This document shows, piece after piece, positions 17,067-24,279 of a stretch of DNA of 64,000 bases. The DNA is taken from NCBI GenBank assembly GCA_002783265.1, contig PFFG01000008.1, positions 1-64,000 on the forward strand, given 5' to 3'. Source of the stretch: Candidatus Gracilibacteria bacterium CG17_big_fil_post_rev_8_21_14_2_50_48_13 (GTDB taxonomy: Bacteria; Patescibacteriota; Gracilibacteria; 1-14-2-50-48-13). Made by a program: the position numbers and the translations under genes. How positions within the stretch are numbered: position 1 is the stretch's first letter; the number at the start of each line of letters is the position of its first letter. The notes under the pieces were generated by a model. It was not told the DNA's origin and did not search any database. It saw only the letters and a list, made by a program, of their open reading frames with translations.

Positions 17067-17345
17067 ATGAAGACCTATACTCCTGTGCGAGAAGTGTTCG
17101 AAGAGACTGGTCTTGCCGTGTCCAGTATTGGTGAGTCGTTGGGTACCTACCTGTCGAATATCATGATTCCAATAGATCAAGGTCTTGTAGGTTTGTTGCT
17201 CAGTGTGTATCAGGTAGAGGTCAAAAATGATGCAATACAATTAAGTGTTGAACATACGTCGGCCGAATGGGTATCGATGCAGGAGTTAGTAAAAAGGCTA
17301 CGACATAAGTACCCCGAAGCATTTTTGCAGTTGATTGCGAAGTGA
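17067..17345 (+). pseudogene. 5'-truncated Nudix hydrolase remnant
   Basis: The 92-codon frame from MKTYTPV begins inside a Nudix box: VREVFEETGL supplies the REUxEExGU half, but the upstream GGxxExGE half and the N-terminal beta strands are missing. The remainder (IDQGLVGLLLSVYQVEV...HTSAEWVSMQELVKRL) is a typical Nudix C-terminal half. The frame starts just past the tRNA-Gly terminator, with no promoter or SD, so this looks like the 3' part of a gene cut by recombination downstream of the tRNA. Confidence 0.7.
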
Positions 17346-17376
17346 GGTAATGAAATATGTTCTCTGTAATGTCGCA

Positions 17377-18117
17377 TTATTTGAATTTTTCAATTCTCTT
17401 ATAGAGCTCTTGTGCAGCCTCATCGAGCATATATTCCAGCTCGTGTAATGTACCAGGCGTAAATAGTTTTGTTAAAAGATCCCTATCACTCTGAGGAAGG
17501 TCATTTTCCACATGTTTGAGGTAGAAGTCTTTTTTGGACGGATCAACCGCGAGACGCATAAGCGTCACCAGTGGTTCCAATACATAGTGGTGATAGGCCT
17601 GAAGCGCGCTAAGGAAATGGCCACGTCGAAGATGTTTTTCCACTTTGGGGCGGTACACGGAAAAGGCGGCGGCAATATCTTGGATGCATTGCTTGATGTA
17701 TGTGGCATCAGCGGCGCTTCCTTTGGAAAATCTGAGGACGGTTGCTTTATCGAAAAGAACACAAATCCGTTCATCGGTGTTCGACTCGTTAAAAGTTATA
17801 TTTCTACTGTGTTTCTGAATACAAACATCCAGAAGAAGAAATGGGGAGCTGCCTTTTATGTGATAGAAACATTGAAAGATTTCCTCACCATCGTGGGGTT
17901 GAAGAACCTTCTTATCTAGCGGTCCAAGGGCTTCCAGTATTTGTTCAAGTGCGGAAAACGCATCGGCAATATACGCATCTTCCACATCAATCCAAAGGTC
18001 GAGATCAGAAAACGCATCTGCTCGACCGTGTGCATCTGCACCCTCTAGCCAGAGAGCATAGATGAAGGAGTGCTCGGCGAGTTTTTCTTTGAGTAATGCT
18101 ATAACTTTGTTCCGCAT
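17377..18117 (-). CDS. Nucleotidyltransferase-domain protein
   Basis: A 246-aa protein with a pol-beta-type nucleotidyltransferase active site at residues about 24-45 (WLEGADAHGRADAFSDLDLWIDV), where D38 and D40 are the metal-binding DxD pair. A helical C-terminal half (HFLSALQAYHHYVLEPLVTLMRL) resembles the substrate-binding helical domain of aminoglycoside/lincosamide adenylyltransferase-like proteins. The substrate is unknown and resistance should not be assumed. Paired palindromes upstream (18134-18183) may regulate it. Confidence 0.75.
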   Translation of the reverse strand: MRNKVIALLKEKLAEHSFIYALWLEGADAHGRADAFSDLDLWIDVEDAYIADAFSALEQILEALGPLDKKVLQPHDGEEIFQCFYHIKGSSPFLLLDVCIQKHSRNITFNESNTDERICVLFDKATVLRFSKGSAADATYIKQCIQDIAAAFSVYRPKVEKHLRRGHFLSALQAYHHYVLEPLVTLMRLAVDPSKKDFYLKHVENDLPQSDRDLLTKLFTPGTLHELEYMLDEAAQELYKRIEKFK

Positions 18118-18133
18118 AAATTTATTTAGATCA

Positions 18134-18183
18134 GCAATATTGTACAGCTACCTTACTTGTCGTAGCAATACAGTATTGTACAG
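18134..18183. promoter_or_regulatory. Repeated palindromic operator-like sites
   Basis: Two copies of TATTGTACAG start 36 bp apart (18138-18147 and 18174-18183). Each is preceded by a small palindrome: CAATATTG at 18135-18142 and CAATAC-A-GTATTG at 18166-18178. They lie between the divergent nucleotidyltransferase and membrane-protein genes, about 20-65 bp upstream of the former. Regulator unknown. Confidence 0.4.
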
Positions 18184-18284
18184 GCGAAATAGCTCTTTGT
18201 AGGCGAAGCGTAGTATAGAATCGCCAATAAGGGGTATATTTTCGCCTTGTGATATACTGTCTAAGTATTTATGTTTTCAACATT

Positions 18285-18710
18285 ATGAAACAAAAAGAAA
18301 TTGATTCACGCGTCATGGACGTGATATGGGAAAATATTGCCGAAGTGAAGTCAGCTATTAGGCAAGAAGTGAACAAGGCCTCACTTATCGTTGGATATCT
18401 TGGTACCTTTTTTTTCGTTTTCAGTTCAAAGTTGTCATTGCTAGACAAACTCTTAGTACGAATTGGCATTAGCGGTACTTTTGTTATCAGTTTGCTTCTG
18501 TCTTTTTTTGTGATCTTTTCAGGTAAAGTCCGTCAGTTGGATGTTTTAGATTTTGTAAACCGCGATTGGGATAGAAGTGTCATTCTCAAGAGATGTACGG
18601 TAATCTATTTAGAGGAGCTTCGTGAGCTTCGCAAAAAAGTGTTGATGAATAATCTCAATATCTTGTTTGTGGCACTTGTTACATTGGCGTTCTTAATGTT
18701 TATTGTTTAG
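18285..18710 (+). CDS. Membrane protein with N-terminal cytoplasmic helix
   Basis: A 141-aa protein starting at MKQKEIDS (TTATG context, no SD). A charged N-terminal helix of about 30 residues is followed by two adjacent membrane helices at about residues 36-85 (LIVGYLGTFFFVFS and FVISLLLSFFVIFSG), an amphipathic charged region, and a C-terminal membrane helix ending the protein (ILFVALVTLAFLMFIV). The topology is reminiscent of small defence-type transmembrane effectors, but no signature supports that. Confidence 0.65.
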   Translation: MKQKEIDSRVMDVIWENIAEVKSAIRQEVNKASLIVGYLGTFFFVFSSKLSLLDKLLVRIGISGTFVISLLLSFFVIFSGKVRQLDVLDFVNRDWDRSVILKRCTVIYLEELRELRKKVLMNNLNILFVALVTLAFLMFIV

Positions 18711-18787
18711 CTTCAAGTGTTTGAAGGTTGGAGTATTTGTTAATCATATTCTCGCTTTCATATGTTCGCAGATACAATAGGACTGCT

Positions 18788-18892
18788 ATGGACCTCTATT
18801 ATTCAGTAATCGTATGGAAGAACGAATGCGAAACCTACTTCGTGGCAAAATTACATCATGAAACTCGAAATTCTCTTTATACAAAGCGATAA
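18788..18892 (+). pseudogene. HicB-like N-terminal stub
   Basis: A 34-codon frame (MDLYYSVIVWKNECETYFVAK...) resembling the first beta strands of HicB-type antitoxins (Y-SVIVWKE-Y-AK). It loses similarity after AK and stops at TAA 18890-18892, inside the start of the next gene. There is no hicA. It is probably the broken end of a former toxin-antitoxin gene, although a chance short frame cannot be excluded. Confidence 0.3.
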
Positions 18893-19514
18893 GGATTTTA
18901 CGCCGGAGGATAAAGTAACTTTGCGCGCGCTCATTGAAGAACATGCAGAGAAGGCCGCCGCTGCGCTTCCGTTTACCCAGTCTGTTCTGACGTTGACGGT
19001 CTACCCATGGATAAAGAAAGGCTCCAGTGCCTTCACCAAAACTCGGGACTGGATTCGCATTATGCTCAACCCTGAGGAACTATCGGGGCAGAAGCGTGAA
19101 CAGACGCTGAATCAGCTCATCTACATGCTCTATCACGAAATGCACCATGCGTGTCGTGGGTATGCTGGGTACCTTGGAACGGAGCACATTCTGATTGGTT
19201 CCATGATTTCGGAGGGCATGGCCGACTATTTTGTCCGCGAACACTATCCGTCAGAGCATGTACTGCAAACAACCAGTTTTGACCTTGCGGAGATTGCGCC
19301 ATTTCTTGAGAGGCTGGATGCCATCAAAATGGAAAGGGAATCTGATCACGAGGAATGGATGTATGGCGATGAAGAAAAACCGCGCTTGTTTGGATATAAA
19401 GTGGGCAGGTATCTTATGCAGCGGGTTTTTGTGGCACACCCAGAACAAAATGCTGTGCGGCTGCTTACTGCCGGCATCGATGATGTCTTGAAGCTGAGTG
19501 GTAGTTTGTTGTAG
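18858..19514 (+). CDS. DUF2268-like predicted zinc metalloprotease
   Basis: A 218-aa protein with a gluzincin-type zinc site: H93-E94-x-x-H97 in LYHEMHHACRG, and a downstream glutamate in MISEGMADYF near residue 119, as in DUF2268 proteins. No signal peptide is visible, so action in the cytosol is likely. The start ATG lies in a CATCATG context after the HicB-like stub. The substrate is unknown. It is followed at 25 nt by the 2H phosphoesterase gene on the same strand. Confidence 0.8.
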   Translation: MKLEILFIQSDKDFTPEDKVTLRALIEEHAEKAAAALPFTQSVLTLTVYPWIKKGSSAFTKTRDWIRIMLNPEELSGQKREQTLNQLIYMLYHEMHHACRGYAGYLGTEHILIGSMISEGMADYFVREHYPSEHVLQTTSFDLAEIAPFLERLDAIKMERESDHEEWMYGDEEKPRLFGYKVGRYLMQRVFVAHPEQNAVRLLTAGIDDVLKLSGSLL

Positions 19515-19539
19515 TATCTCTAAGTCCTTTCATAAAATT

Positions 19540-20124
19540 ATGGCAATCTTTGCCCTCATCACAGATTTGGAGATTATCAATCCACCTGAGTGGTATGAGG
19601 ATTTTACCAATCGATACCTTTCACGACCCAAGCCGCATATTACTCTTATTCAGCCTCGGCATATGCACAGGGATGAGGGAGTTGCGCTAATGCATACCTT
19701 GGCGGATGCACTCTCAAACTATGCTGCATGGTTTCCTATGGAGGCTACTGCGCATGGAATCAAACCCTTTGACGATGGAACGGGGTTTCTGATTGGTATT
19801 GCTCACGATCGGATTGATCGTATTCAGCATGAACTCCGTTCCCGTATGCCTTCTCATCTCGAATTCTACAATCCGGCATCGAAAGCCTATGAGCAAAACT
19901 TTTGGTCCCATCTGACCATGGCGGATCAAATACCCAAGGGTGAGCTTGCGCAGATTTTTGAGCAGTTTAATTTAGAGAATCTACGCCTTGAGGTGCGCGT
20001 GCATAAAATCCTCTGCACCCTGCCGCCAGACTTCTCCCTCGAGGAAAGTCTCAAAGAAGAAAACTATCATGTGATGTCCCTAAAGGCTACAAATACCCAT
20101 AAGGATTCACCCGCTTGTTGTTGA
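19540..20124 (+). CDS. 2H phosphoesterase / 2'-5' RNA ligase-like protein
   Basis: A 194-aa protein with the two HxT motifs of the 2H superfamily: H33-I-T35 in KPHITLIQP and H124-L-T126 in FWSHLTMAD. These proteins cleave or form 2'-5' or cyclic phosphodiester bonds in RNA-related substrates. I start at MAIFALITDLE (TTATG), since the upstream extension overlaps the DUF2268 gene. The last dozen residues (KATNTHKDSPACC) are read antisense through a decayed M23 peptidase gene, so the original C-terminus has probably been replaced at a deletion junction. Confidence 0.85.
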   Translation: MAIFALITDLEIINPPEWYEDFTNRYLSRPKPHITLIQPRHMHRDEGVALMHTLADALSNYAAWFPMEATAHGIKPFDDGTGFLIGIAHDRIDRIQHELRSRMPSHLEFYNPASKAYEQNFWSHLTMADQIPKGELAQIFEQFNLENLRLEVRVHKILCTLPPDFSLEESLKEENYHVMSLKATNTHKDSPACC

Positions 20125-20179
20125 TCATGACTTCAAAGTGCAAGTGGAGGCCAGTTGGTCCTCGAGTTATTCCATGGTG
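20087..20179 (-). pseudogene. Remnant of an M23 (LytM) peptidase C-terminus
   Basis: The minus strand encodes HHGITRGPTGLHLHFEV and then NNKRVNPYGYL before the stop. This is the last 30 residues of an M23 zinc endopeptidase (consensus STGRSTGPHLHFEV...G..VNP..YL), including the HxH zinc motif. Upstream the frame continues but similarity vanishes within a few residues and no Met, signal peptide or first zinc ligand follows. Its 3' end overlaps the tail of the 2H phosphoesterase gene. Confidence 0.75.
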
Positions 20180-20238
20180 AAGAAACATTGACGAAGGCAT
20201 AAAAGAGTTGTAATACATCGCCACTATTACTCTCATGG

Positions 20239-20985
20239 ATGGAACAACCATTTGATCGAGCCATATATCAAGAGTCACGGCGCCTAAAACGCAGAGAGCA
20301 GCGTCGCAGAAATGTCCCGAAAATTGTCATGACGATTTTCACCGCGGGATACGCTGCGCTCATCTGTCAGGAGAATAAGATTCTTGGCCAACACACCGTT
20401 TCTGCCCAAATTCCACTGATTGCTGGACGAGTGGAACTGCTGATTCCTCACGTGAAAACGACTTTTACGTCGCTATTGCACACCCTTCTTGAGCCTGTGG
20501 TTTTGCAATTGCGCCTATCGCAAGAGGAGGAGCAAGGTCACCAGAGCTTTACGTACCCGGTCCCAACGAAATTTCTTCTGGAAGAGTCAGATCGTGAGGC
20601 GTATTTGCGTGCTATTTTTGAACATACCTACCAAAAGCTTCCTCACGACCAGGATCGGTGGACACTGGGGGAATATGCTCCTCAAGATGCAGCTGATCCT
20701 ATGAAGGCGCCCCTTATGCCCATTCATCTGCATATGCACATGGAAGATCGCGCAACCATGGTTCTCTTTACAGAAACCCTGCGCACCATGGTACCTGATG
20801 ACTATCTCTTTGTGACCCACACGGAGCTTTCTCAAGATGCACTTGGTGAGGCTCCCTATCTTGTGCTGGAAGCAAATCAGGCCACAAGGGATATCCATGT
20901 CGCGCTTCCTTTGCCGTTATTTTTGCTCCTCCTTATGCTCTTCCGACGAAAAGGCACTTGCCCTTCGAAGGAAAGCGTTCTATAG
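20239..20985 (+). CDS. Hypothetical protein with C-terminal membrane anchor
   Basis: A 248-aa protein starting MEQPFDRAIYQESRRLKRREQRRR, a very basic N-terminus followed by a weak hydrophobic stretch at about 30-45. A soluble middle domain follows and then a C-terminal membrane segment (ALPLPLFLLLLMLFRRK). No motif recognised. The start lies just past the M23 remnant. It is followed at 26 nt by a small gene on the same strand. Confidence 0.6.
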   Translation: MEQPFDRAIYQESRRLKRREQRRRNVPKIVMTIFTAGYAALICQENKILGQHTVSAQIPLIAGRVELLIPHVKTTFTSLLHTLLEPVVLQLRLSQEEEQGHQSFTYPVPTKFLLEESDREAYLRAIFEHTYQKLPHDQDRWTLGEYAPQDAADPMKAPLMPIHLHMHMEDRATMVLFTETLRTMVPDDYLFVTHTELSQDALGEAPYLVLEANQATRDIHVALPLPLFLLLLMLFRRKGTCPSKESVL

Positions 20986-21011
20986 AGTGTTTACTTCTTA
21001 TCTCTCCGTGT

Positions 21012-21305
21012 ATGTCCACTCGCATTTATCCTACCTTGATTCTTGGCGACGCTGAAGTTGCCATCTCCAAAAACCAGAATCAGCAAGATGTACTTTTTGT
21101 CACGGATAAGCTTTCCCGTGATATCCAGGAAATTGTGCTTGGCTCCGCTATACAGACGGAGCAAGTGTTTCAAAGACTCTCCCAGATTGATTCGGCAGAT
21201 GTCGAGACGATTCGTTCTATTTTAGGGGAAATGCTGCAGAAATCTGGCCCTGCTTCACTGCCTCTGACCCAGAACACATCTTCTTATCTCGGCATGGAGC
21301 TGTAA
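21012..21305 (+). CDS. Small hypothetical protein
   Basis: A 97-aa soluble protein beginning MSTRIYPTLILGDAEVAISK (GTATG context). Its N-terminal half is beta-like and its C-terminal half helical (DADVETIRSILGEMLQK-like). No signal peptide or family recognised. An in-frame Met at 20958 would place the start inside the preceding gene and is less likely. It converges on the holin-like gene. Confidence 0.55.
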   Translation: MSTRIYPTLILGDAEVAISKNQNQQDVLFVTDKLSRDIQEIVLGSAIQTEQVFQRLSQIDSADVETIRSILGEMLQKSGPASLPLTQNTSSYLGMEL

Positions 21306-21315
21306 TTTTTCGGTA

Positions 21316-21687
21316 CTATTCCCGACCGCTCAGGAGATCAAAAAACCAGGTAATAATAGACAGTACAATGGTTGCAAGTATAGCACTACCAAAACTACTA
21401 ATGGTGAAGGTCGTTACGAGTGAATCTACCAAAAGGAGCATGAGCGCATTGATGAGCAGCGTGAAAAAACCGAGGGTCAGAATGTTCACTGGCAACGTTA
21501 AAATGAGGAGAATAGGCCGAATGGTGACATTCACTATGCCAAGAACGATAGCCACGATGAGCGCAGTGGTCCAGCCATCCACTGTTACCCCTGGAACAAG
21601 ATAGGTCATAACCATCACTGCAGCCGAGCTCAAAAAGAGGTGTACAAAAAGGCCCAGAAGTCCAAGGTTGTTGCGAGAGTGCGACAT
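21316..21687 (-). CDS. Phage-holin-family-4-type membrane protein (PF04020-like)
   Basis: A 123-aa protein of four hydrophobic helices with the family features VPGVTVDGW, IVNVTIRPIL and TLPVNILTLGFFTLLINALML. The family is widespread in bacteria outside phages and has no established lytic role. It lies 27 nt downstream of a clear paralogue (21715-22077) in the same orientation, so the pair is a tandem duplication. Confidence 0.85.
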   Translation of the reverse strand: MSHSRNNLGLLGLFVHLFLSSAAVMVMTYLVPGVTVDGWTTALIVAIVLGIVNVTIRPILLILTLPVNILTLGFFTLLINALMLLLVDSLVTTFTISSFGSAILATIVLSIITWFFDLLSGRE

Positions 21688-21714
21688 AAATTTTCTACAG
21701 AGGGTAAGCTATGG

Positions 21715-22077
21715 TCACTCTACCGCACCTCGTGGTTCAAGAAAACTAAAAAACCAATTGAGCAGAGAGAGAACGACGCCACAAAGGAGCGCAGACCAGA
21801 AGGAATCCAGGTAAAATCCTGGCACAATTCGCCCAACGAGCAGCAGAATTAGGGCATTAATCACCAGGGTAAAGAGACCCATGGTGAGAAAATTCACAGG
21901 CAAAGCAACAAAGAGCAGAAGAGGACGAAGCGTCACATTCAAAATACCCAGACTGAGCGCGATCCAGATTGCCGTTGCAAGGCTTTCCACGCGCATGCCG
22001 GGAACAAGCCGCTCCGAAATGAGAACGGAAAGAGTTGCAAAGACAAGATGGATACACAACTGGAGTAATCGACGCAT
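21715..22077 (-). CDS. Phage-holin-family-4-type membrane protein, paralogue
   Basis: A 120-aa four-helix membrane protein with the same pattern as its neighbour (VPGMRVES, ILNVTLRPLLLFVALPVNFLTMGLF). About half the residues in the core helices look shared by eye. The C-terminus differs (FFSFLEPRGAVE). It is probably co-transcribed with the downstream copy. Confidence 0.85.
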   Translation of the reverse strand: MRRLLQLCIHLVFATLSVLISERLVPGMRVESLATAIWIALSLGILNVTLRPLLLFVALPVNFLTMGLFTLVINALILLLVGRIVPGFYLDSFWSALLCGVVLSLLNWFFSFLEPRGAVE

Positions 22078-22200
22078 AATTGACGGATTCTCAAAGTATT
22101 TTGGGAAACTTCTTTATTATACCTGAGTTTCGGGTACTTTGCAGAAAAACTTCTCAAAACCCTTGGCCCGCGTACAATGCATGTACGTAACTTTCCCTCT

Positions 22201-22971
22201 ATGAAACTCATTTCTTGGAATATTAATGGCATTCGGGCCGCGGTGAAAAAAGGCTTTCTCGATTTTTTGCATGCAGAGCAGCCCGATCTCCTTTTTGTGC
22301 AGGAAATTAAAGCACAGGTTGATCAGTTGGGAGCAGACCTCCTGGCACATGAACATTATTCTGCCTACTGGAATTCGGCGGAAAGAAAGGGGTATAGCGG
22401 AACGGCGCTCTTTGCAAAAATACCCGTTGATCAAGTTGTTATGGGCACGGGCATAGAGGAATTCGACGCCGAGGGACGTGTCGTGCGAGCAGATGTGGGG
22501 AAATACACGATCTACGGCATTTACTTTCCCAATGGTGGGCGCCCAGACCGTTTACCCTACAAATACCGATTTTACGATCATATGCTCGAAGAGTTTGAGG
22601 CGCGCCGAAAGGAAGGTCGCCTGGTGATCATTACCGGTGATTTTAATGTTGCCCATGAAGAGATAGATCTGGCTCGCCCGAAGGAAAACATGGAGACCTC
22701 CGGCTTTCTCCCAGAAGAACGTGCCTGGTTCACAAAACTGCTAGCGCATGGATACATCGATACCTTCCGACATTTCTATCCAGAGGAGAAGGATATCTAT
22801 ACCTGGTGGAATCAGCAAACCCGCGCCCGCGACAGAAATGTGGGCTGGCGTATTGATTACTTCGTCGTCGCAAAGGAAGTCATGCCGCACGTGCGCAGTG
22901 CAAGTATAATGGCAGATCAGATGGGGTCAGACCATTGTCCCATTACGCTCGAAGTGGATGATGGAGTCTAA
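22201..22971 (+). CDS. xth: Exodeoxyribonuclease III (AP endonuclease)
   Basis: A 256-aa Xth/ExoA-family enzyme of base excision repair. Motifs: MKLISWNINGIRAA, the metal-binding E in LLFVQEIKA, GYSGTALF, ITGDFNVAHEEIDLARPK, YTWWNQQTRARDRNVGWRIDYF and the C-terminal GSDHCPI (catalytic D-H). The start ATG 22201 is chosen from the conserved N-terminus. TACAAT at 22173-22178 with TTCTCA 16 bp upstream gives a leader of about 16 nt. Its 3' end overlaps the NlpC/P60-like gene by 14 nt. Confidence 0.95.
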   Translation: MKLISWNINGIRAAVKKGFLDFLHAEQPDLLFVQEIKAQVDQLGADLLAHEHYSAYWNSAERKGYSGTALFAKIPVDQVVMGTGIEEFDAEGRVVRADVGKYTIYGIYFPNGGRPDRLPYKYRFYDHMLEEFEARRKEGRLVIITGDFNVAHEEIDLARPKENMETSGFLPEERAWFTKLLAHGYIDTFRHFYPEEKDIYTWWNQQTRARDRNVGWRIDYFVVAKEVMPHVRSASIMADQMGSDHCPITLEVDDGV

Positions 22972-23455
22972 AGCGCAGGTACTCGAGAAGTTTTCGAAGG
23001 TACAATTTGACCGGGACCGTTTTTATACCGTCAAAAATACAGGAGACCAAGAATCCATGAACTGCGAAACGGCGGTGCATTTTTTCTTTGCGTATGCCTA
23101 CGACGCCGTACTATCAGAGGATGTCCGTGCCATGGAGCTTCTGAGTGGACACCGTGATTTTCTCAAGGTCCAGGATGCCATGCCTCTCGAAGAAGGCGAT
23201 ATTTTTCTCTTCGGTTCGCGCAAACACCATGCGGTAGCAAAGACGTATGTGCCGGAGTATGATGCCTCTGGAACTCTTCTTAACTACTTTCGTACGCATC
23301 TTGCCGTGCTCATGGATCCCCGTATGCTCACCTTTTTCCATTGTAACAAACAGGGAGTGCAAATTTGGTCATTGAGTGATTTTTTTGCACGGCACTCCTA
23401 CGAAATGGTCTTTGGTGTTCGGCGATATATGCATTTCTCACCAAAAAACCTATGA
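22958..23455 (+). CDS. NlpC/P60-like cysteine peptidase or amidase
   Basis: A 165-aa protein with the papain-like NlpC/P60 order: C36 in MNCETAVHFFFAYAY (helix start), EEGDIFLFGS where the family has GDLVFF, H114 in THLAVLMD, and H128 in FFHCNKQGVQIWSL as a candidate third residue, then FGVRRY. There is no signal peptide, so it acts inside the cell unless exported by another route. It overlaps xth by 14 nt and the ATP-grasp gene by 4 nt (ATGA), making a coupled module that suggests ligation and cleavage of the same peptide-like compound. Confidence 0.65.
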   Translation: MMESKAQVLEKFSKVQFDRDRFYTVKNTGDQESMNCETAVHFFFAYAYDAVLSEDVRAMELLSGHRDFLKVQDAMPLEEGDIFLFGSRKHHAVAKTYVPEYDASGTLLNYFRTHLAVLMDPRMLTFFHCNKQGVQIWSLSDFFARHSYEMVFGVRRYMHFSPKNL

Positions 23456-24279
23456 AAAAGATTTTGCGTGACATTTTAGCGGATTATGCGCGGGAAAAGT
23501 GCTGGGAGGTGCGTCATCTTGGAGATGGCTGGATTACTCATGTGCAAACAGAACACGGACAGTTTTTTATCCATGGGTATGCTTTTCCTCTCAATAATGC
23601 GGCAAGTTTTCTGCTCGCCAAGGATAAGGCAGCTGCAAGCGTTGTACTCGCTGTCCGAGGTATCCCCTGCGTGCCGCATCGTCTTGTACTTGCTCCTGCT
23701 GTCGCGCGTGAATGGTATGGCGACAAAGGAAGTATTGCGGACCAGCTTTCAGGTATTTGCGCTGCCTTTGGAGAAGATTTGGTGCTCAAGCCCAATGACG
23801 GATTTAGCGGCCATGGAGTGGTCCACACGGAAACCTTTGATGCTGCGCTTCGTGAGGTAGAAGATGCTCTTCGCAACGCACGGGATCACGCGGTATCGCC
23901 CTATATTCCCAGTGTACGGGAAGTGCGCGTCGTCCTTCTCGACGGAAATGTGCTGTGTTTGTTCGAAAAAAAACTGGGTACAGACTGGCGTCACAATTTA
24001 GCGCAAGGAGCCACGGCGATTCCTCTTGAAGATACGGAGGAAACAGCTCTGTGCAGTGACCTTGCTCAGGCGGCCGCAAGTGCCATGAGTTTACGCCTCT
24101 GTTCAGTAGATATTTTTCTCACGGAAACAGGTCCGATGGTCATTGAAGTGAACAGCGGCGTGATGATAGAAAAAATGGCAACGCAGTTACCAGGTGGTAT
24201 GGATATCGCGCGGTGTGTTTATGGAAGCGTACTTGGGGCGGTGGAAACCGATTTACGCCTGAGTAACCGGTCGATCTGA
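23452..24279 (+). CDS. RimK-like ATP-grasp ligase
   Basis: A 275-aa ATP-grasp protein. Visible elements are the pre-ATP segment LLAKDKAAASVVLAVRGIPCVPH, the lysine strand DLVLKPNDGFSGHGV with its glycine loop, VREVRVVLLDGNVL, and the metal-binding end VDIFLTETGPMVIEVNSGVM. Such enzymes join a carboxylate to an amine using ATP, e.g. RimK or peptide-tagging ligases. The substrate is unknown. Start CCTATG with ATGA overlap to the NlpC/P60-like gene. Its last 27 nt overlap the convergent trhO. Confidence 0.8.
   Translation: MKKILRDILADYAREKCWEVRHLGDGWITHVQTEHGQFFIHGYAFPLNNAASFLLAKDKAAASVVLAVRGIPCVPHRLVLAPAVAREWYGDKGSIADQLSGICAAFGEDLVLKPNDGFSGHGVVHTETFDAALREVEDALRNARDHAVSPYIPSVREVRVVLLDGNVLCLFEKKLGTDWRHNLAQGATAIPLEDTEETALCSDLAQAAASAMSLRLCSVDIFLTETGPMVIEVNSGVMIEKMATQLPGGMDIARCVYGSVLGAVETDLRLSNRSI

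Noticed and set aside
17377-18710. Nucleotidyltransferase plus membrane protein as a CBASS/Pycsar-like defence pair
   Set aside because: The genes are divergent, the enzyme resembles small-molecule adenylyltransferases rather than a cyclic-nucleotide synthase, and the membrane protein has no effector signature.
21316-22077. Prophage lysis genes
   Set aside because: The holin-like name comes from a family common outside phages; no other phage gene was seen.
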